From Lawsonibacter sp. (lineage in GTDB: Bacteria > Bacillota > Clostridia > Oscillospirales > Oscillospiraceae), in contig JAAWCR010000032.1 in assembly GCA_022793355.1 (NCBI GenBank), forward strand, positions 1 through 32,572: a stretch of 32,572 bases of DNA. Direction: 5' to 3'. A program made the translations under genes and the position numbers. Positions 7,098 through 14,873 of this stretch are shown here, piece after piece (position 1 is the stretch's first letter; every line of letters starts with the position of its first letter). Under the pieces are notes generated by a model that saw only the letters and a program-made list of their open reading frames with translations, was not told the DNA's origin and searched no databases.

Positions 7098-7864
7098 CCC
7101 TTTACCCCCAAAAACCGGGTCCCCACCGCCCGGCCCTCCACGATGTCGTAGAGCCGTTCGGGGTGTTCCCCGTTGGTAATTACCATATCGCACCCCTTGG
7201 CGGTGACCATTTTGGCTGCCCGCAGCTTGGTCTCCATGCCGCCGGTGGCCAGGTTGCTCCCCTTTCCGCCAGCCAGCGCCTCAATCTCCGGCGTCACCGC
7301 CGCTACGGCGGGAATCAGCCGGGCAGCAGGGTCCTTCCGGGGGTCGGCGGTGTACAGCCCCTCAATGTCGCTGAGCAGCACCAGCAGCTCCGCACCCACT
7401 GAACAGGCCACAATCGCTCCCAGGGTGTCGTTGTCCCCCACCCTAATCTCAGAGGTGGCAACTGTGTCGTTTTCGTTGATGACGGGCAGGGCTCCCAGCT
7501 CCAGCAGCCGGGCCATGGTATTTTCAAAATTCCGCCGCCGGTCCTCGTGGTCGATGTCCTCGCTGGTGAGCAGAATTTGGGCGACCGTATGGTTGTACTG
7601 GGAGAACAGCTTGTCATAGGTGTACATCAGCTCGCACTGGCCCACGGCGGCGGCGGCCTGCTTGGTGGGCATGTCGCCGGGTTTTCCGGGCAGATTCAGC
7701 TTGCCCACCCCCATGCCAATGGCTCCGGAGGACACCAGAATCATCTCATGCCCTGCGTTTTTCAGGTCGGACAGCACCTTCACCAGCGCTTCCACGTGGC
7801 GGATGTTCAGCCGCCCGGTGGCGTGGGCCAGGGTAGAGGTGCCCACTTTTACTACAATACGCAC
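7094..7864 (-). CDS. proB: Glutamate 5-kinase, short form without PUA domain
   Basis: ATP-dependent phosphorylation of glutamate to gamma-glutamyl phosphate, the first and usually feedback-controlled step of proline synthesis. The 256-aa amino-acid-kinase domain shows KVGTSTL at the N-terminus, VSSGAIGMG, the PVINENDTVA glutamate site, GDNDTLGA and LLSDIEGLYTADPR. The C-terminal PUA domain of the E. coli enzyme (about 100 residues) is absent; short forms are known in other bacteria. Start is GTG at 7864 with AAAGGAG seven to eight bases upstream. It lies 38 bp after proC and overlaps the PARG-like gene by 4 bp, so all three probably form one transcript. Confidence 0.96.
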   Translation of the reverse strand: MRIVVKVGTSTLAHATGRLNIRHVEALVKVLSDLKNAGHEMILVSSGAIGMGVGKLNLPGKPGDMPTKQAAAAVGQCELMYTYDKLFSQYNHTVAQILLTSEDIDHEDRRRNFENTMARLLELGALPVINENDTVATSEIRVGDNDTLGAIVACSVGAELLVLLSDIEGLYTADPRKDPAARLIPAVAAVTPEIEALAGGKGSNLATGGMETKLRAAKMVTAKGCDMVITNGEHPERLYDIVEGRAVGTRFLGVKG

Positions 7865-7902
7865 AGTTATATTCTCCTTTTATATTACGATTTAGCGGCG
7901 TT

Positions 7903-8706
7903 TCACCGCAGCTTCAGAGTTTTTTCATAGGCGGCGATAACTGCGTCCATGGCGGCGGCGCGGAACCCCCGCTCCTCCAGGGTCCGCACCCCCTGGATGG
8001 TGGTGCCGCCGGGGGAGCAGACGGCGTCCTTGAGGGCGCCAGGGTGCCTGCCGGTTTCCAGCACCATGCGGGCGGCCCCCTCCAGCATCTGGGCGGCATA
8101 GGCGGTAGCCTTGTCCCGAGGCAGGCCACAGGCCACACCGCCGTCGGCCAGGGCCTCCAGAAACAGGTAGGTAAAGGCTGGGCCGCAGCCGGAGACGGCA
8201 CTGGCCGCATCAATAAGGCTCTCAGGCACCGCGTCCACCAGCCCGGCGGGGGCGAGAAGGGCGGCGAAGTCGTCCAGCTCCTCCACCGTCGCCCCCTGGC
8301 CGCAGTACTGTACTACTCCGGCCCCGATGGCGGCGGGGGTGTTGGGCATCATACGAATGACGGGGCAGGTCAGGTCCGCCAGGTCCTGAATCCGATTACA
8401 GGACAGCCCGGCGGCCATGGTGGCCAGCACAAAGCGGTCCTCCCGTTCCCGGAGGATGGGGGCCAGGGGAGAGAGCACCAGCCCCATCATCTGGGGTTTC
8501 ACCCCCAGGAAAATGAGCCGGGCGGAGCGGGCAATTTCCTCGTTGGAGGACATCGCCGCCCCGGGCAGCTCCGCCGCCAGGGCCTCCGCCTTGGCCGGGG
8601 TGCGGTTGGACAGCAGGATGGTCTCGGTCAGCCCGCTTCTGGCCGCCGCCCGGGCCACGGCGGAGCCCATGGTTCCGGTGCCAATAAAGCCGATGGTTTG
8701 ATACAT
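7903..8706 (-). CDS. proC: Pyrroline-5-carboxylate reductase
   Basis: NAD(P)H-dependent last step of proline synthesis. The 267-aa protein begins with the Rossmann motif FIGTGTMGSA, continues with IFLGVKPQMM and MPNTPAAIGAG, and ends in the P5CR dimer-domain signature VSGCGPAFTYLFLEALADGG and the SPGGTTIQGVRTLEE block. Length is typical. The ATG at 8706 is chosen over the in-frame ATG at 8739, because the latter lies only a few bases from the -10 box TATAAT, and GGGGG precedes the inner start by 9 bp. It is the first gene of the proC-proB-PARG-like unit. Confidence 0.96.
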   Translation of the reverse strand: MYQTIGFIGTGTMGSAVARAAARSGLTETILLSNRTPAKAEALAAELPGAAMSSNEEIARSARLIFLGVKPQMMGLVLSPLAPILREREDRFVLATMAAGLSCNRIQDLADLTCPVIRMMPNTPAAIGAGVVQYCGQGATVEELDDFAALLAPAGLVDAVPESLIDAASAVSGCGPAFTYLFLEALADGGVACGLPRDKATAYAAQMLEGAARMVLETGRHPGALKDAVCSPGGTTIQGVRTLEERGFRAAAMDAVIAAYEKTLKLR

Positions 8707-8743
8707 AATGACGTACCCCCGTTCTGGAGATTTTTTCATTTTT

Positions 8744-8752
8744 ATTATAGCA
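8744..8752 (-). promoter_or_regulatory. Extended -10 promoter of the proC unit
   Basis: Minus-strand TGCTATAAT, a perfect -10 with a TG extension. No good -35 is seen at 16-18 bp, which fits an extended -10 promoter. The same TGTGCTATAAT block precedes the LtaS-like gene (16805-16815). Confidence 0.6.
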
Positions 8753-8761
8753 CACCCGTCA

Positions 8762-8794
8762 AGTAGGGGCTGCTTGGGACGGCCCCGATATATT
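8762..8794. repeat. Imperfect GC-rich palindrome in the proC / gntR gap
   Basis: AGTAGGGGC and GGCCCCGATA flank an imperfect stem-loop (GGGGC...GCCCC). The outer wording resembles the other GGGGCGGCC-type palindromes in the window, but the middle is diverged. It lies between divergent genes and so is not a terminator for either. Confidence 0.4.
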
Positions 8795-8818
8795 TAAGAA
8801 ATCTTAAGAAGTTCTTAA

Positions 8819-8870
8819 TTGTATTTCTGGCGCATCCACGATATACTGCGTGTACTAATACAGTTAGTAC
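8819..8870 (+). promoter_or_regulatory. Promoter and operator of the GntR-ABC operon
   Basis: -35 TTGTAT (8819-8824), 17-bp spacer, -10 TATACT (8842-8847). A perfect inverted repeat GTACTAA-N5-TTAGTAC (8852-8870) covers the expected transcription start. It lies 24 bp before the repressor gene. Position and symmetry are those expected of an autoregulatory GntR/YtrA-type operator that blocks RNA polymerase. Confidence 0.8.
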
Positions 8871-8894
8871 AGTATCCGGAAAGGAGGCGCTGTT

Positions 8895-9266
8895 ATGCTG
8901 AACTTAGACTACCGGGACGCCCGGCCCATCTACGAACAAGTAAAAGACGGCCTGCGGCGGCTGATGGTGACAGGAGTGATCCAGGAGGGAGAAAAGCTGC
9001 CCTCGGTGCGTACCATGGCGGGAACGCTGGCCATCAACCCCAACACCATTCAGCGGGCCTACGAGGCCCTGGAGGCAGAGGGGTACGTCTACTCGGTGCC
9101 CGGAAAGGGTTCCTTCGCCGCCCCCAACACAGGGGTAGACGAGGGGCGCAGGAGCGAGCTGTTCCAGACCTTTGACCAGACGGCGGGGGAGCTGCTGTTT
9201 CTGGGGGTCAGCGGCGAGGAGCTTTGGGCCCGAATCCGGGCTTTGGAAGGGGGAGAGGCGCAATGA
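8895..9266 (+). CDS. YtrA-subfamily GntR repressor
   Basis: 123-aa regulator with a GntR winged helix (PIYEQVKDGLRRLMVTG, then LPSVRTMAGTLAINPNTIQR and AYEALEAEGYVYSVPGKGSF, about residues 11-80) and only a short helical tail of about 40 residues. This is the layout of the YtrA subfamily, which controls neighbouring ABC transporters, often in response to cell-envelope stress or antibiotics. Start ATG follows AAGGAGG with 7-bp spacing. The stop overlaps the ATPase start (ATGA at 9263), so regulator and transporter are translated together. A palindromic operator sits on its own promoter. The inducer is not known. Confidence 0.92.
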   Translation: MLNLDYRDARPIYEQVKDGLRRLMVTGVIQEGEKLPSVRTMAGTLAINPNTIQRAYEALEAEGYVYSVPGKGSFAAPNTGVDEGRRSELFQTFDQTAGELLFLGVSGEELWARIRALEGGEAQ

Positions 9267-10165
9267 TTAAAGTAAACAACGTGGTCAAAACCTTCGACGG
9301 CTTCCGGGCCCTGGACGGGCTGACCATGACGGCGGAAAAGGGATCCATTTACGGTCTGGTGGGCCCCAACGGAGCGGGAAAATCCACCATCCTGCGGCAC
9401 ATTATGGGCGTCTACCGCCCTGACTCCGGTTCGGTGCTGGTGGATGGGGACCAGGTCTATGAGAATCCGGCGGTCAAGGCCAAAATCACCGCCATTCCCG
9501 ACGAGCTGTATTATTACAACTCCGCCTCCACCCGGGACATGATGCGCTTTTACCGGGGGATGTACCCCAAATTCGACGTGAAGCGGTACGAGGCCCTGGC
9601 CGAGGCCTTCCCTGCGGTGGACGAGAAGTTGCCCATCCGGCGGCTGTCCAAGGGCATGCAGAAGCAGAGCGCCTTCCGGCTGGCCCTGTGCTGTAACCCG
9701 GAGGTGCTGGTGCTGGACGAGCCGGTGGACGGTCTGGACCCGGTGATGCGCCGCCAGGTGTGGACCCTGCTCATGGGGGATGTGGCCCAGCGAGGGACCA
9801 CAGTGCTGGTCTCCTCCCACAATTTGCGGGAGCTGGAGGACGTATGCGACCACGTGGGCATCCTCAGCCATGGCAAGGTGCTGCTGGAGCGGTCCCTCAC
9901 CGACTTGCAGGACAACGTGGTCAAGCTGCAAATCGCCTTCGCCGACGGAAACCTGCCGGAACTGCCCAAGGATTTGAACGTGCTCCACACCGCCCAGATC
10001 AGGCGGGTGTTCACTCTGATTGTCCGGGGGAACCCGGCGGAAATCAAGACCCGAATGGCGGTCTACGCCCCCATTTTGATGGAGGCCCTGCCCCTGACCC
10101 TGGAGGAAATCTTTATCTATGAACTGGGAGGTGAGGACTATGCGGTCCGCGACATCGTACTTTAA
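9263..10165 (+). CDS. ABC transporter ATP-binding protein (YtrB-like)
   Basis: 300-aa ATPase with Walker A GPNGAGKST (34-42), signature LSKGMQKQ (128-135), Walker B VLVLDE (148-153), D-loop DGLDP and switch His186. At the Q-loop position there is IPDELYYY without an obvious Gln, as in other YtrB-like proteins. The C-terminal 90 residues form the extra domain common in this subfamily. It pairs with the permease that follows; the ATPase frame runs 26 bp into the permease gene. It probably energises an export or envelope-defence function under control of the GntR repressor, but the substrate is not evident. Confidence 0.93.
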   Translation: MIKVNNVVKTFDGFRALDGLTMTAEKGSIYGLVGPNGAGKSTILRHIMGVYRPDSGSVLVDGDQVYENPAVKAKITAIPDELYYYNSASTRDMMRFYRGMYPKFDVKRYEALAEAFPAVDEKLPIRRLSKGMQKQSAFRLALCCNPEVLVLDEPVDGLDPVMRRQVWTLLMGDVAQRGTTVLVSSHNLRELEDVCDHVGILSHGKVLLERSLTDLQDNVVKLQIAFADGNLPELPKDLNVLHTAQIRRVFTLIVRGNPAEIKTRMAVYAPILMEALPLTLEEIFIYELGGEDYAVRDIVL

Positions 10166-12038
10166 CGGTCCCCTCTACCGCAAGACCCTGGCCCGCTTTT
10201 GGCCCCTGTGGGCACTGTGGGGAGTAGGCTGGCTGTTTCTCATCCCGTTGAACATGCTTAACACCTACTTTGACCGCTATGCGTCCACCACCCCGCAGCG
10301 GCGGCTGATGGATATGGCGGCGTACCTCCCCGACATGCTGGCCCCCGGCGTGTTTCTGGCCGCCTTTTTCGCCATCCTGTGCGCCATGGCGGTGTTCGGC
10401 TACCTGTACAACAGCCGCTCCGCCTGTTGGACCCACGCCCTGCCTATGCGCCGGGAGGCCCTGTTTACCACCCAGTATCTGGCGGGGCTCAGCTTCCTGC
10501 TGCTGCCCCAGGCGGCGGTGGCGGTGCTGACAGTGGGGATCGAGCTCTCCTTCCTGCCTATGGAGCACTGGGGCGCGGCCCTGTCCGCTCTGGGGACCTG
10601 GCTGCTGGCCCAGAGCGGGATCTGCCTGTTCTTCTTCTCCTTCGCCGCCTTCTGCGCCATGTTCACCGGCCACATCCTGGCCCTGCCCGCTTTCTACTTT
10701 ATCCTTAACGCCCTAGCGTCGGTGCTCTGGTTCCTGGTGGACGCCCTGCTCAGCGAGTTTTACTTTGGATATGCGGGCATATCCGGAATGCTGGCCGTGA
10801 CGGAGTATCTCACCCCGGTCCGCGCCCTGCAGCAGGCGGTGGACTGGTGGCCGGCCCACCAGGATTCCCCGAGCTATCTCCAGTCTCCAGGCACCATCGC
10901 CGTCTACGCGGCCATCGGGGTGGGGCTGGCCCTGATCGCCCTGTATGTCTACCGCCGCCGGCATGTGGAGACCGCCGGGGATGTGGTGTCCGTCGCCCTG
11001 GTGCGGCCCCTGTTCAAATATGGCGTGGCTTTCTGCTCCGGGCTGGCCCTGGGTATGTTTACCGCCGCTTTCTTCGGCCGGAGCGATCTGCCCGTGCTGA
11101 TTCCCTGCATCCTGTTCTGGACAGTCATCGGCTACTTTGCCGCCGAGATGCTTCTGAAAAAATCCTTCCGGGTGTTCAAGGCCTGGAAGGGCGGGGCGGT
11201 TATGACCGGCGTGATGCTGGCGCTGTGCCTGGTCTGCTTCCTGGACCTGTTCGGCATGGTAGAGCGGGTGCCCAGCCCTGGCCGGGTGGAGTATGTTGAC
11301 GTCACCATTTCTATGGGGTATCCCTACGACAGCGGCGCCAACCTCACCGGGCTGATTCATGACCCCGCTCAAATCGAACGGATTACAGCCCTCCATCAGG
11401 CCATTGTGGACAACCGGGACGACCTGGAATACCGGAGGCACGACTCTGAAGGCGACTATACCTCCGCGTACCTCACCTACCATCTGTCCAACGGCAGCGA
11501 GGTAAGGCGGCGCTACCGCAGCATACCCTTCCACTCCGGTGATACGGACACCCCGGGGACGGTGGCCTATGCCATGGCGCAGCTGACCGGGGACCGGGAG
11601 CTGGTGGCCAAGGCCTATGACTTTGACGGGTTTTTGAGAAACGCCCGGCTCACCTCCGCCTATGTGGAGGCGTACGACAAACACGGGCAGTACGACCGGG
11701 CCTATGTGGAGGACTGGCGCCAGGAGCTGTGGGACGCCATGCGGCAGGATTTTGACGAGGGTACGATTGGCGTGCGCTGGCTCTTTGAGTACAGCGAGGA
11801 ATACAAGGCCAACCGCTACGACGCTGGGCTGTACTTTGTGGCGACGCTGGACAGCGATGAGACCGAGGGTTACACCATGGAGGTGACGCCCGGCTATTCC
11901 TCCGGACCCAAAAGCGAGCCGCAGCAAAGCCTGGGAGTCACCCTCACCCCCAACGCCAGGCGCACCCTGGCCGTGCTGGACCAGACCGGTATCTGGGAGA
12001 AGGGGTATTCCCTGACCCCATCTGGCCAAGGCGACTGA
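10140..12038 (+). CDS. ABC transporter permease with large extracytoplasmic domain
   Basis: 632-aa membrane protein. The first 380 residues hold roughly nine or ten hydrophobic segments with short loops. The last 250 residues are hydrophilic, rich in Tyr, Asp and Arg, and should lie outside the membrane after the final segment (VMLALCLVCFLDLFGMV). This layout resembles the DUF6449-type permeases that accompany YtrA-type GntR regulators; I make that link by architecture and context, not by a diagnostic motif. The ATG at 10140 follows GGGAGGTGAGGACT inside the ATPase gene, giving a 26-bp overlap; an ATG at 10119 lacks a comparable site. It is the last gene of the operon. Confidence 0.82.
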   Translation: MRSATSYFNGPLYRKTLARFWPLWALWGVGWLFLIPLNMLNTYFDRYASTTPQRRLMDMAAYLPDMLAPGVFLAAFFAILCAMAVFGYLYNSRSACWTHALPMRREALFTTQYLAGLSFLLLPQAAVAVLTVGIELSFLPMEHWGAALSALGTWLLAQSGICLFFFSFAAFCAMFTGHILALPAFYFILNALASVLWFLVDALLSEFYFGYAGISGMLAVTEYLTPVRALQQAVDWWPAHQDSPSYLQSPGTIAVYAAIGVGLALIALYVYRRRHVETAGDVVSVALVRPLFKYGVAFCSGLALGMFTAAFFGRSDLPVLIPCILFWTVIGYFAAEMLLKKSFRVFKAWKGGAVMTGVMLALCLVCFLDLFGMVERVPSPGRVEYVDVTISMGYPYDSGANLTGLIHDPAQIERITALHQAIVDNRDDLEYRRHDSEGDYTSAYLTYHLSNGSEVRRRYRSIPFHSGDTDTPGTVAYAMAQLTGDRELVAKAYDFDGFLRNARLTSAYVEAYDKHGQYDRAYVEDWRQELWDAMRQDFDEGTIGVRWLFEYSEEYKANRYDAGLYFVATLDSDETEGYTMEVTPGYSSGPKSEPQQSLGVTLTPNARRTLAVLDQTGIWEKGYSLTPSGQGD

Positions 12039-12069
12039 GAGGTTGCGGATTGAAATTTTTTGCAGGAAA

Positions 12070-12116
12070 GCGGCCCCGCCAGGCGTTTGCCGGCGGGGCC
12101 GCGTTTTCGATTATTT
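12070..12116 (+). terminator. Terminator between convergent permease and Ca-ATPase genes
   Basis: Perfect 11-bp stem GCGGCCCCGCC (12070-12080) / GGCGGGGCCGC (12092-12102), followed on the plus strand by GTTTTCGATTATTT. On the minus strand the tail is only weakly T-rich, so it mainly serves the GntR-ABC operon. The T-rich tail runs into the last codons of the convergent P-type ATPase gene. Confidence 0.85.
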
Positions 12117-14756
12117 AACCGCCGTCTCCCGGGGAGCGGGGGCCTCCTCCCGTCCGCGGCCCGAGGCCTTGGCCGCCTCGCAGATGGGGATGGGGGCCAT
12201 GGCCAGGGCCAGAACGGCGCACCACTGGGGCGGGGTCATGGGACTGACGGAGAATACCCCCTGGAGGGGAGGGATGAGCAGGACGGACAGCTGCATAGCC
12301 AGCCCGGCCAGGAAGGCCCGGTTCATGGCCGGGTTGGAGAGGACCCCCTGGGAGAACAGGGAGCGGTCCTCGCTGCGCACATTGAAGGCGTGGAAGAGCT
12401 GGCACAGGGTCAAGGTGGCGAAGGCCATGGTATTGGCCGAGGCACCCTCCAGGCCGGGGACGGCCAGAAGGGTGAAGCCCAGAAAATAGGCCGCCAGGGT
12501 AAGCCCGCCCACCATCAGGCCCTGCCAGGCCAGGCGGAGGGAAAATTTACGGTCGAAGAGCCCGGCGCTGGCGTCTCGGGGATCCGCCTCCATCACCCCC
12601 TCCTCCACCGGCTCCACCCCCAGGGCCAGAGCGGGGAGGGAGTCGGTGACCAGGTTGAGCCAGAGAAGCTGCACCGGAGCCAGGGGCATCTGCCCGAAGC
12701 CCAGGAGGGTGGCGGCAAAAATGGTAAAGATTTCCCCGATGTTGCAGGACAGGAGGTAGTGGATGGCTTTGCGGATGTTGGAGTAGATGCCCCGGCCCTC
12801 CTCAATGGCGGAGACGATGGTGGAAAAGTTGTCGTCGGTGAGAATCATATCCGACGCCCCTTTCGCCACGTCGGTGCCCGCCTTCCCCATGGCACAGCCG
12901 ATGTCGGCGGCCTTCAGGGCGGGGGCGTCGTTGACCCCGTCCCCCGTCATGGCCACCACCTTGCCCCGTTTCTGCCAGGCCTGAACGATACGCAGCTTGT
13001 GTTCGGGGGACACCCGGGCAAAGACGGCAAACTTCTCGATGTCGTGTTCCAGCAGCTCCTGGGGCATAAAGTCCAGCTCCGCGCCGGTGACTGTCCAGTC
13101 GCCGGGGCGGGCGATGTCCAGCTCGCGGGCGACGGCCAGAGCGGTTGCCCTGTGGTCGCCGGTAATCATCACCGGCCGCACCCCGGCCAGATGACACTTG
13201 GCTACCGCGCCCTTTACCTCCGGCCGGGGCGGGTCCATCAGGCCGAAAAGCCCCAGGAAGGTCAGCCCACTCTCCACCATCCGGGGCTCCGGGTTGTCGG
13301 GGAGGGAACGCAGCTCCTTCCAGGCGACGGCGATGACCCGCAGGGCCTTGCCCGCCATCTCCTCGTTGGCGGCCAGGGCTCTGGCCCGGTCGGCGGGGGA
13401 GAGCGGGCCCCTGGGGGTGTGAGTGCACCGGTCCAGCAGCACGTCGGGGGCCCCCTTCACAAAAGCGGTCCAGCCTCCCTCCGGGGTACTGTGTATGGTG
13501 GACATAAGCTTGCGCCCGGAGTCGAAGGGGATGTCGGCCACTCGGGGCAGGCGCTCCAGCTCCCGCCGCTGGTCCACCCCGTCCTGGGCTGCCGCCGTCA
13601 CCAGGGCGCCCTCGGTGGGGTCACCGGCGGCGGTGGGGGCCCCTGCCTTCCACTCCAGCCGGGCGTCGGAGCACAGGGCGCCCGCCAGCATGGCGTCCCG
13701 TCGCCGGGCCCCGGGGGTGAGCCACACCTGCTGTACCGTCATCCGGTTCTGCGTGAGGGTGCCCGTCTTGTCCGAGCAGATCACACCGGCGCAGCCCAAG
13801 GTCTCCACGGCGGGGAGCTTTTTCACGATGGCGTTCCGTCCCGCCAGCCGCTGCACCCCCAGCGCCAGCACAATGGTAACAATGGCAGGCAGGCCCTCCG
13901 GAATGGCGGCTACCGCCAGGGAGACGGCGGTGAGAAACATGTCCAGCATTCCCTTGCCCTGGAACAGCCCTACCCCAAACATGATGGCGCACACGGACAG
14001 GCACAGGAAGGACAGGGACCTGGAGATCTCGGCCATCCGCCGCTGAAGGGGGGTGTCCCCCTCCTGGTTTTCCAGCAGCAGACCGGCAATCTGCCCCATT
14101 TGGGTATCCATTCCAGTGGCTACCACCAGGGCGGAGCCCCGGCCGGCCGTAACAAGGGTGCCGGAGATGAGCATGTTTACCCGGTCGCCCAGGGGGGTGT
14201 CGGCCGGGAGGGCATCAACCGCCTGTTTCTCCACCGGCACCGATTCCCCGGTCATAGCCGACTCGTCGGCCTGGAGGCGGCTGCACTCCAGAATTCTGGC
14301 GTCCGCAGGCACTTGATCCCCCGCCTCCAGGATAATCACGTCCCCCGGGGTCAGGGCGGCGGCGGCGACACGTTTCTGCCGTCCCTCGCGCAGGACACTG
14401 GCCTGGGGGGAGGACATGCGCTGAAGCTCCTCCAGGGCCTGCTGGGCGTGGTCCTCCTGGGTGATGGAGATGACCCCGTTTACCATTACAATGACCAGGA
14501 TAATCGCGCCGTCCAGCCAGTCCTCCCCGCCGCTGGCCGCCAGGGAAATGGCCGCTGCCGCCAGTAGGACCAGAATCATAGGATCCTTCAGCTGGCCCAG
14601 GACGCGGAGGAAAAGGCTGGGCGGGTCCGGTTGAGCCAGCTGGTTTGGGCCGTACTTCTCCAGCCGATGGGCTGCCTCCCGCTCCGTCAGGCCCTGGGGC
14701 CGGCTCTCCAGTTCCTTCAATACCTGCGACAGACGCCGGCTGTGCCAGTCGCCCAT
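12111..14756 (-). CDS. Calcium-transporting P-type ATPase (P2A, SERCA/PMCA-like)
   Basis: 881-aa cation pump that should export Ca2+ at the expense of ATP. Visible are TGES (169-172, actuator), AAIPEGLP in M4 (283-290), the phosphorylation site DKTGTLT (329-335), the FVKGAPD nucleotide-domain block, MITGDH, MTGDGVNDAPALK, CNIGE in M5 and NLVTDSLPALALG in M6. The M4 Glu, M5 Asn and Glu, and M6 Asn, Thr and Asp match the two SERCA calcium sites, which argues for Ca2+ over Na+/K+ or Mg2+. Length is typical. The ATG at 14756 follows AAGGGAGCG. It lies alone, convergent with the ABC operon. No regulator is visible. Confidence 0.94.
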   Translation of the reverse strand: MGDWHSRRLSQVLKELESRPQGLTEREAAHRLEKYGPNQLAQPDPPSLFLRVLGQLKDPMILVLLAAAAISLAASGGEDWLDGAIILVIVMVNGVISITQEDHAQQALEELQRMSSPQASVLREGRQKRVAAAALTPGDVIILEAGDQVPADARILECSRLQADESAMTGESVPVEKQAVDALPADTPLGDRVNMLISGTLVTAGRGSALVVATGMDTQMGQIAGLLLENQEGDTPLQRRMAEISRSLSFLCLSVCAIMFGVGLFQGKGMLDMFLTAVSLAVAAIPEGLPAIVTIVLALGVQRLAGRNAIVKKLPAVETLGCAGVICSDKTGTLTQNRMTVQQVWLTPGARRRDAMLAGALCSDARLEWKAGAPTAAGDPTEGALVTAAAQDGVDQRRELERLPRVADIPFDSGRKLMSTIHSTPEGGWTAFVKGAPDVLLDRCTHTPRGPLSPADRARALAANEEMAGKALRVIAVAWKELRSLPDNPEPRMVESGLTFLGLFGLMDPPRPEVKGAVAKCHLAGVRPVMITGDHRATALAVARELDIARPGDWTVTGAELDFMPQELLEHDIEKFAVFARVSPEHKLRIVQAWQKRGKVVAMTGDGVNDAPALKAADIGCAMGKAGTDVAKGASDMILTDDNFSTIVSAIEEGRGIYSNIRKAIHYLLSCNIGEIFTIFAATLLGFGQMPLAPVQLLWLNLVTDSLPALALGVEPVEEGVMEADPRDASAGLFDRKFSLRLAWQGLMVGGLTLAAYFLGFTLLAVPGLEGASANTMAFATLTLCQLFHAFNVRSEDRSLFSQGVLSNPAMNRAFLAGLAMQLSVLLIPPLQGVFSVSPMTPPQWCAVLALAMAPIPICEAAKASGRGREEAPAPRETAVK

Positions 14757-14823
14757 ACCACCACGCTCCCTTCCAATTTATTCCAGTATACAGGGAGCCT
14801 GTCCACTTTTTGGGGGAAATCCG

Positions 14824-14873
14824 TCGAGAAGGCAAAATGTTCCGCCAGGGCTCGCCCTGGCGGAACACCTTCT
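14824..14873 (-). terminator. Hairpin terminator after the LtaS-like gene
   Basis: Perfect 14-bp inverted repeat TGTTCCGCCAGGGC / GCCCTGGCGGAACA (14838-14867) with a 2-bp loop, bracketed by outer GAGAAGG / CCTTCTC arms. On the minus strand it is followed by TTTTGCC. It begins a few bases past the stop codon of the LtaS-like gene and stands before the Ca-ATPase gene on the same strand. Confidence 0.75.

Noticed and set aside
9089..9988. Long open frames antisense to the ABC ATPase and to many other genes
   Set aside because: GC-rich DNA gives long shadow frames; these lack ribosome-binding sites and show His/Gly/Pro/Arg-rich sequence without family motifs.
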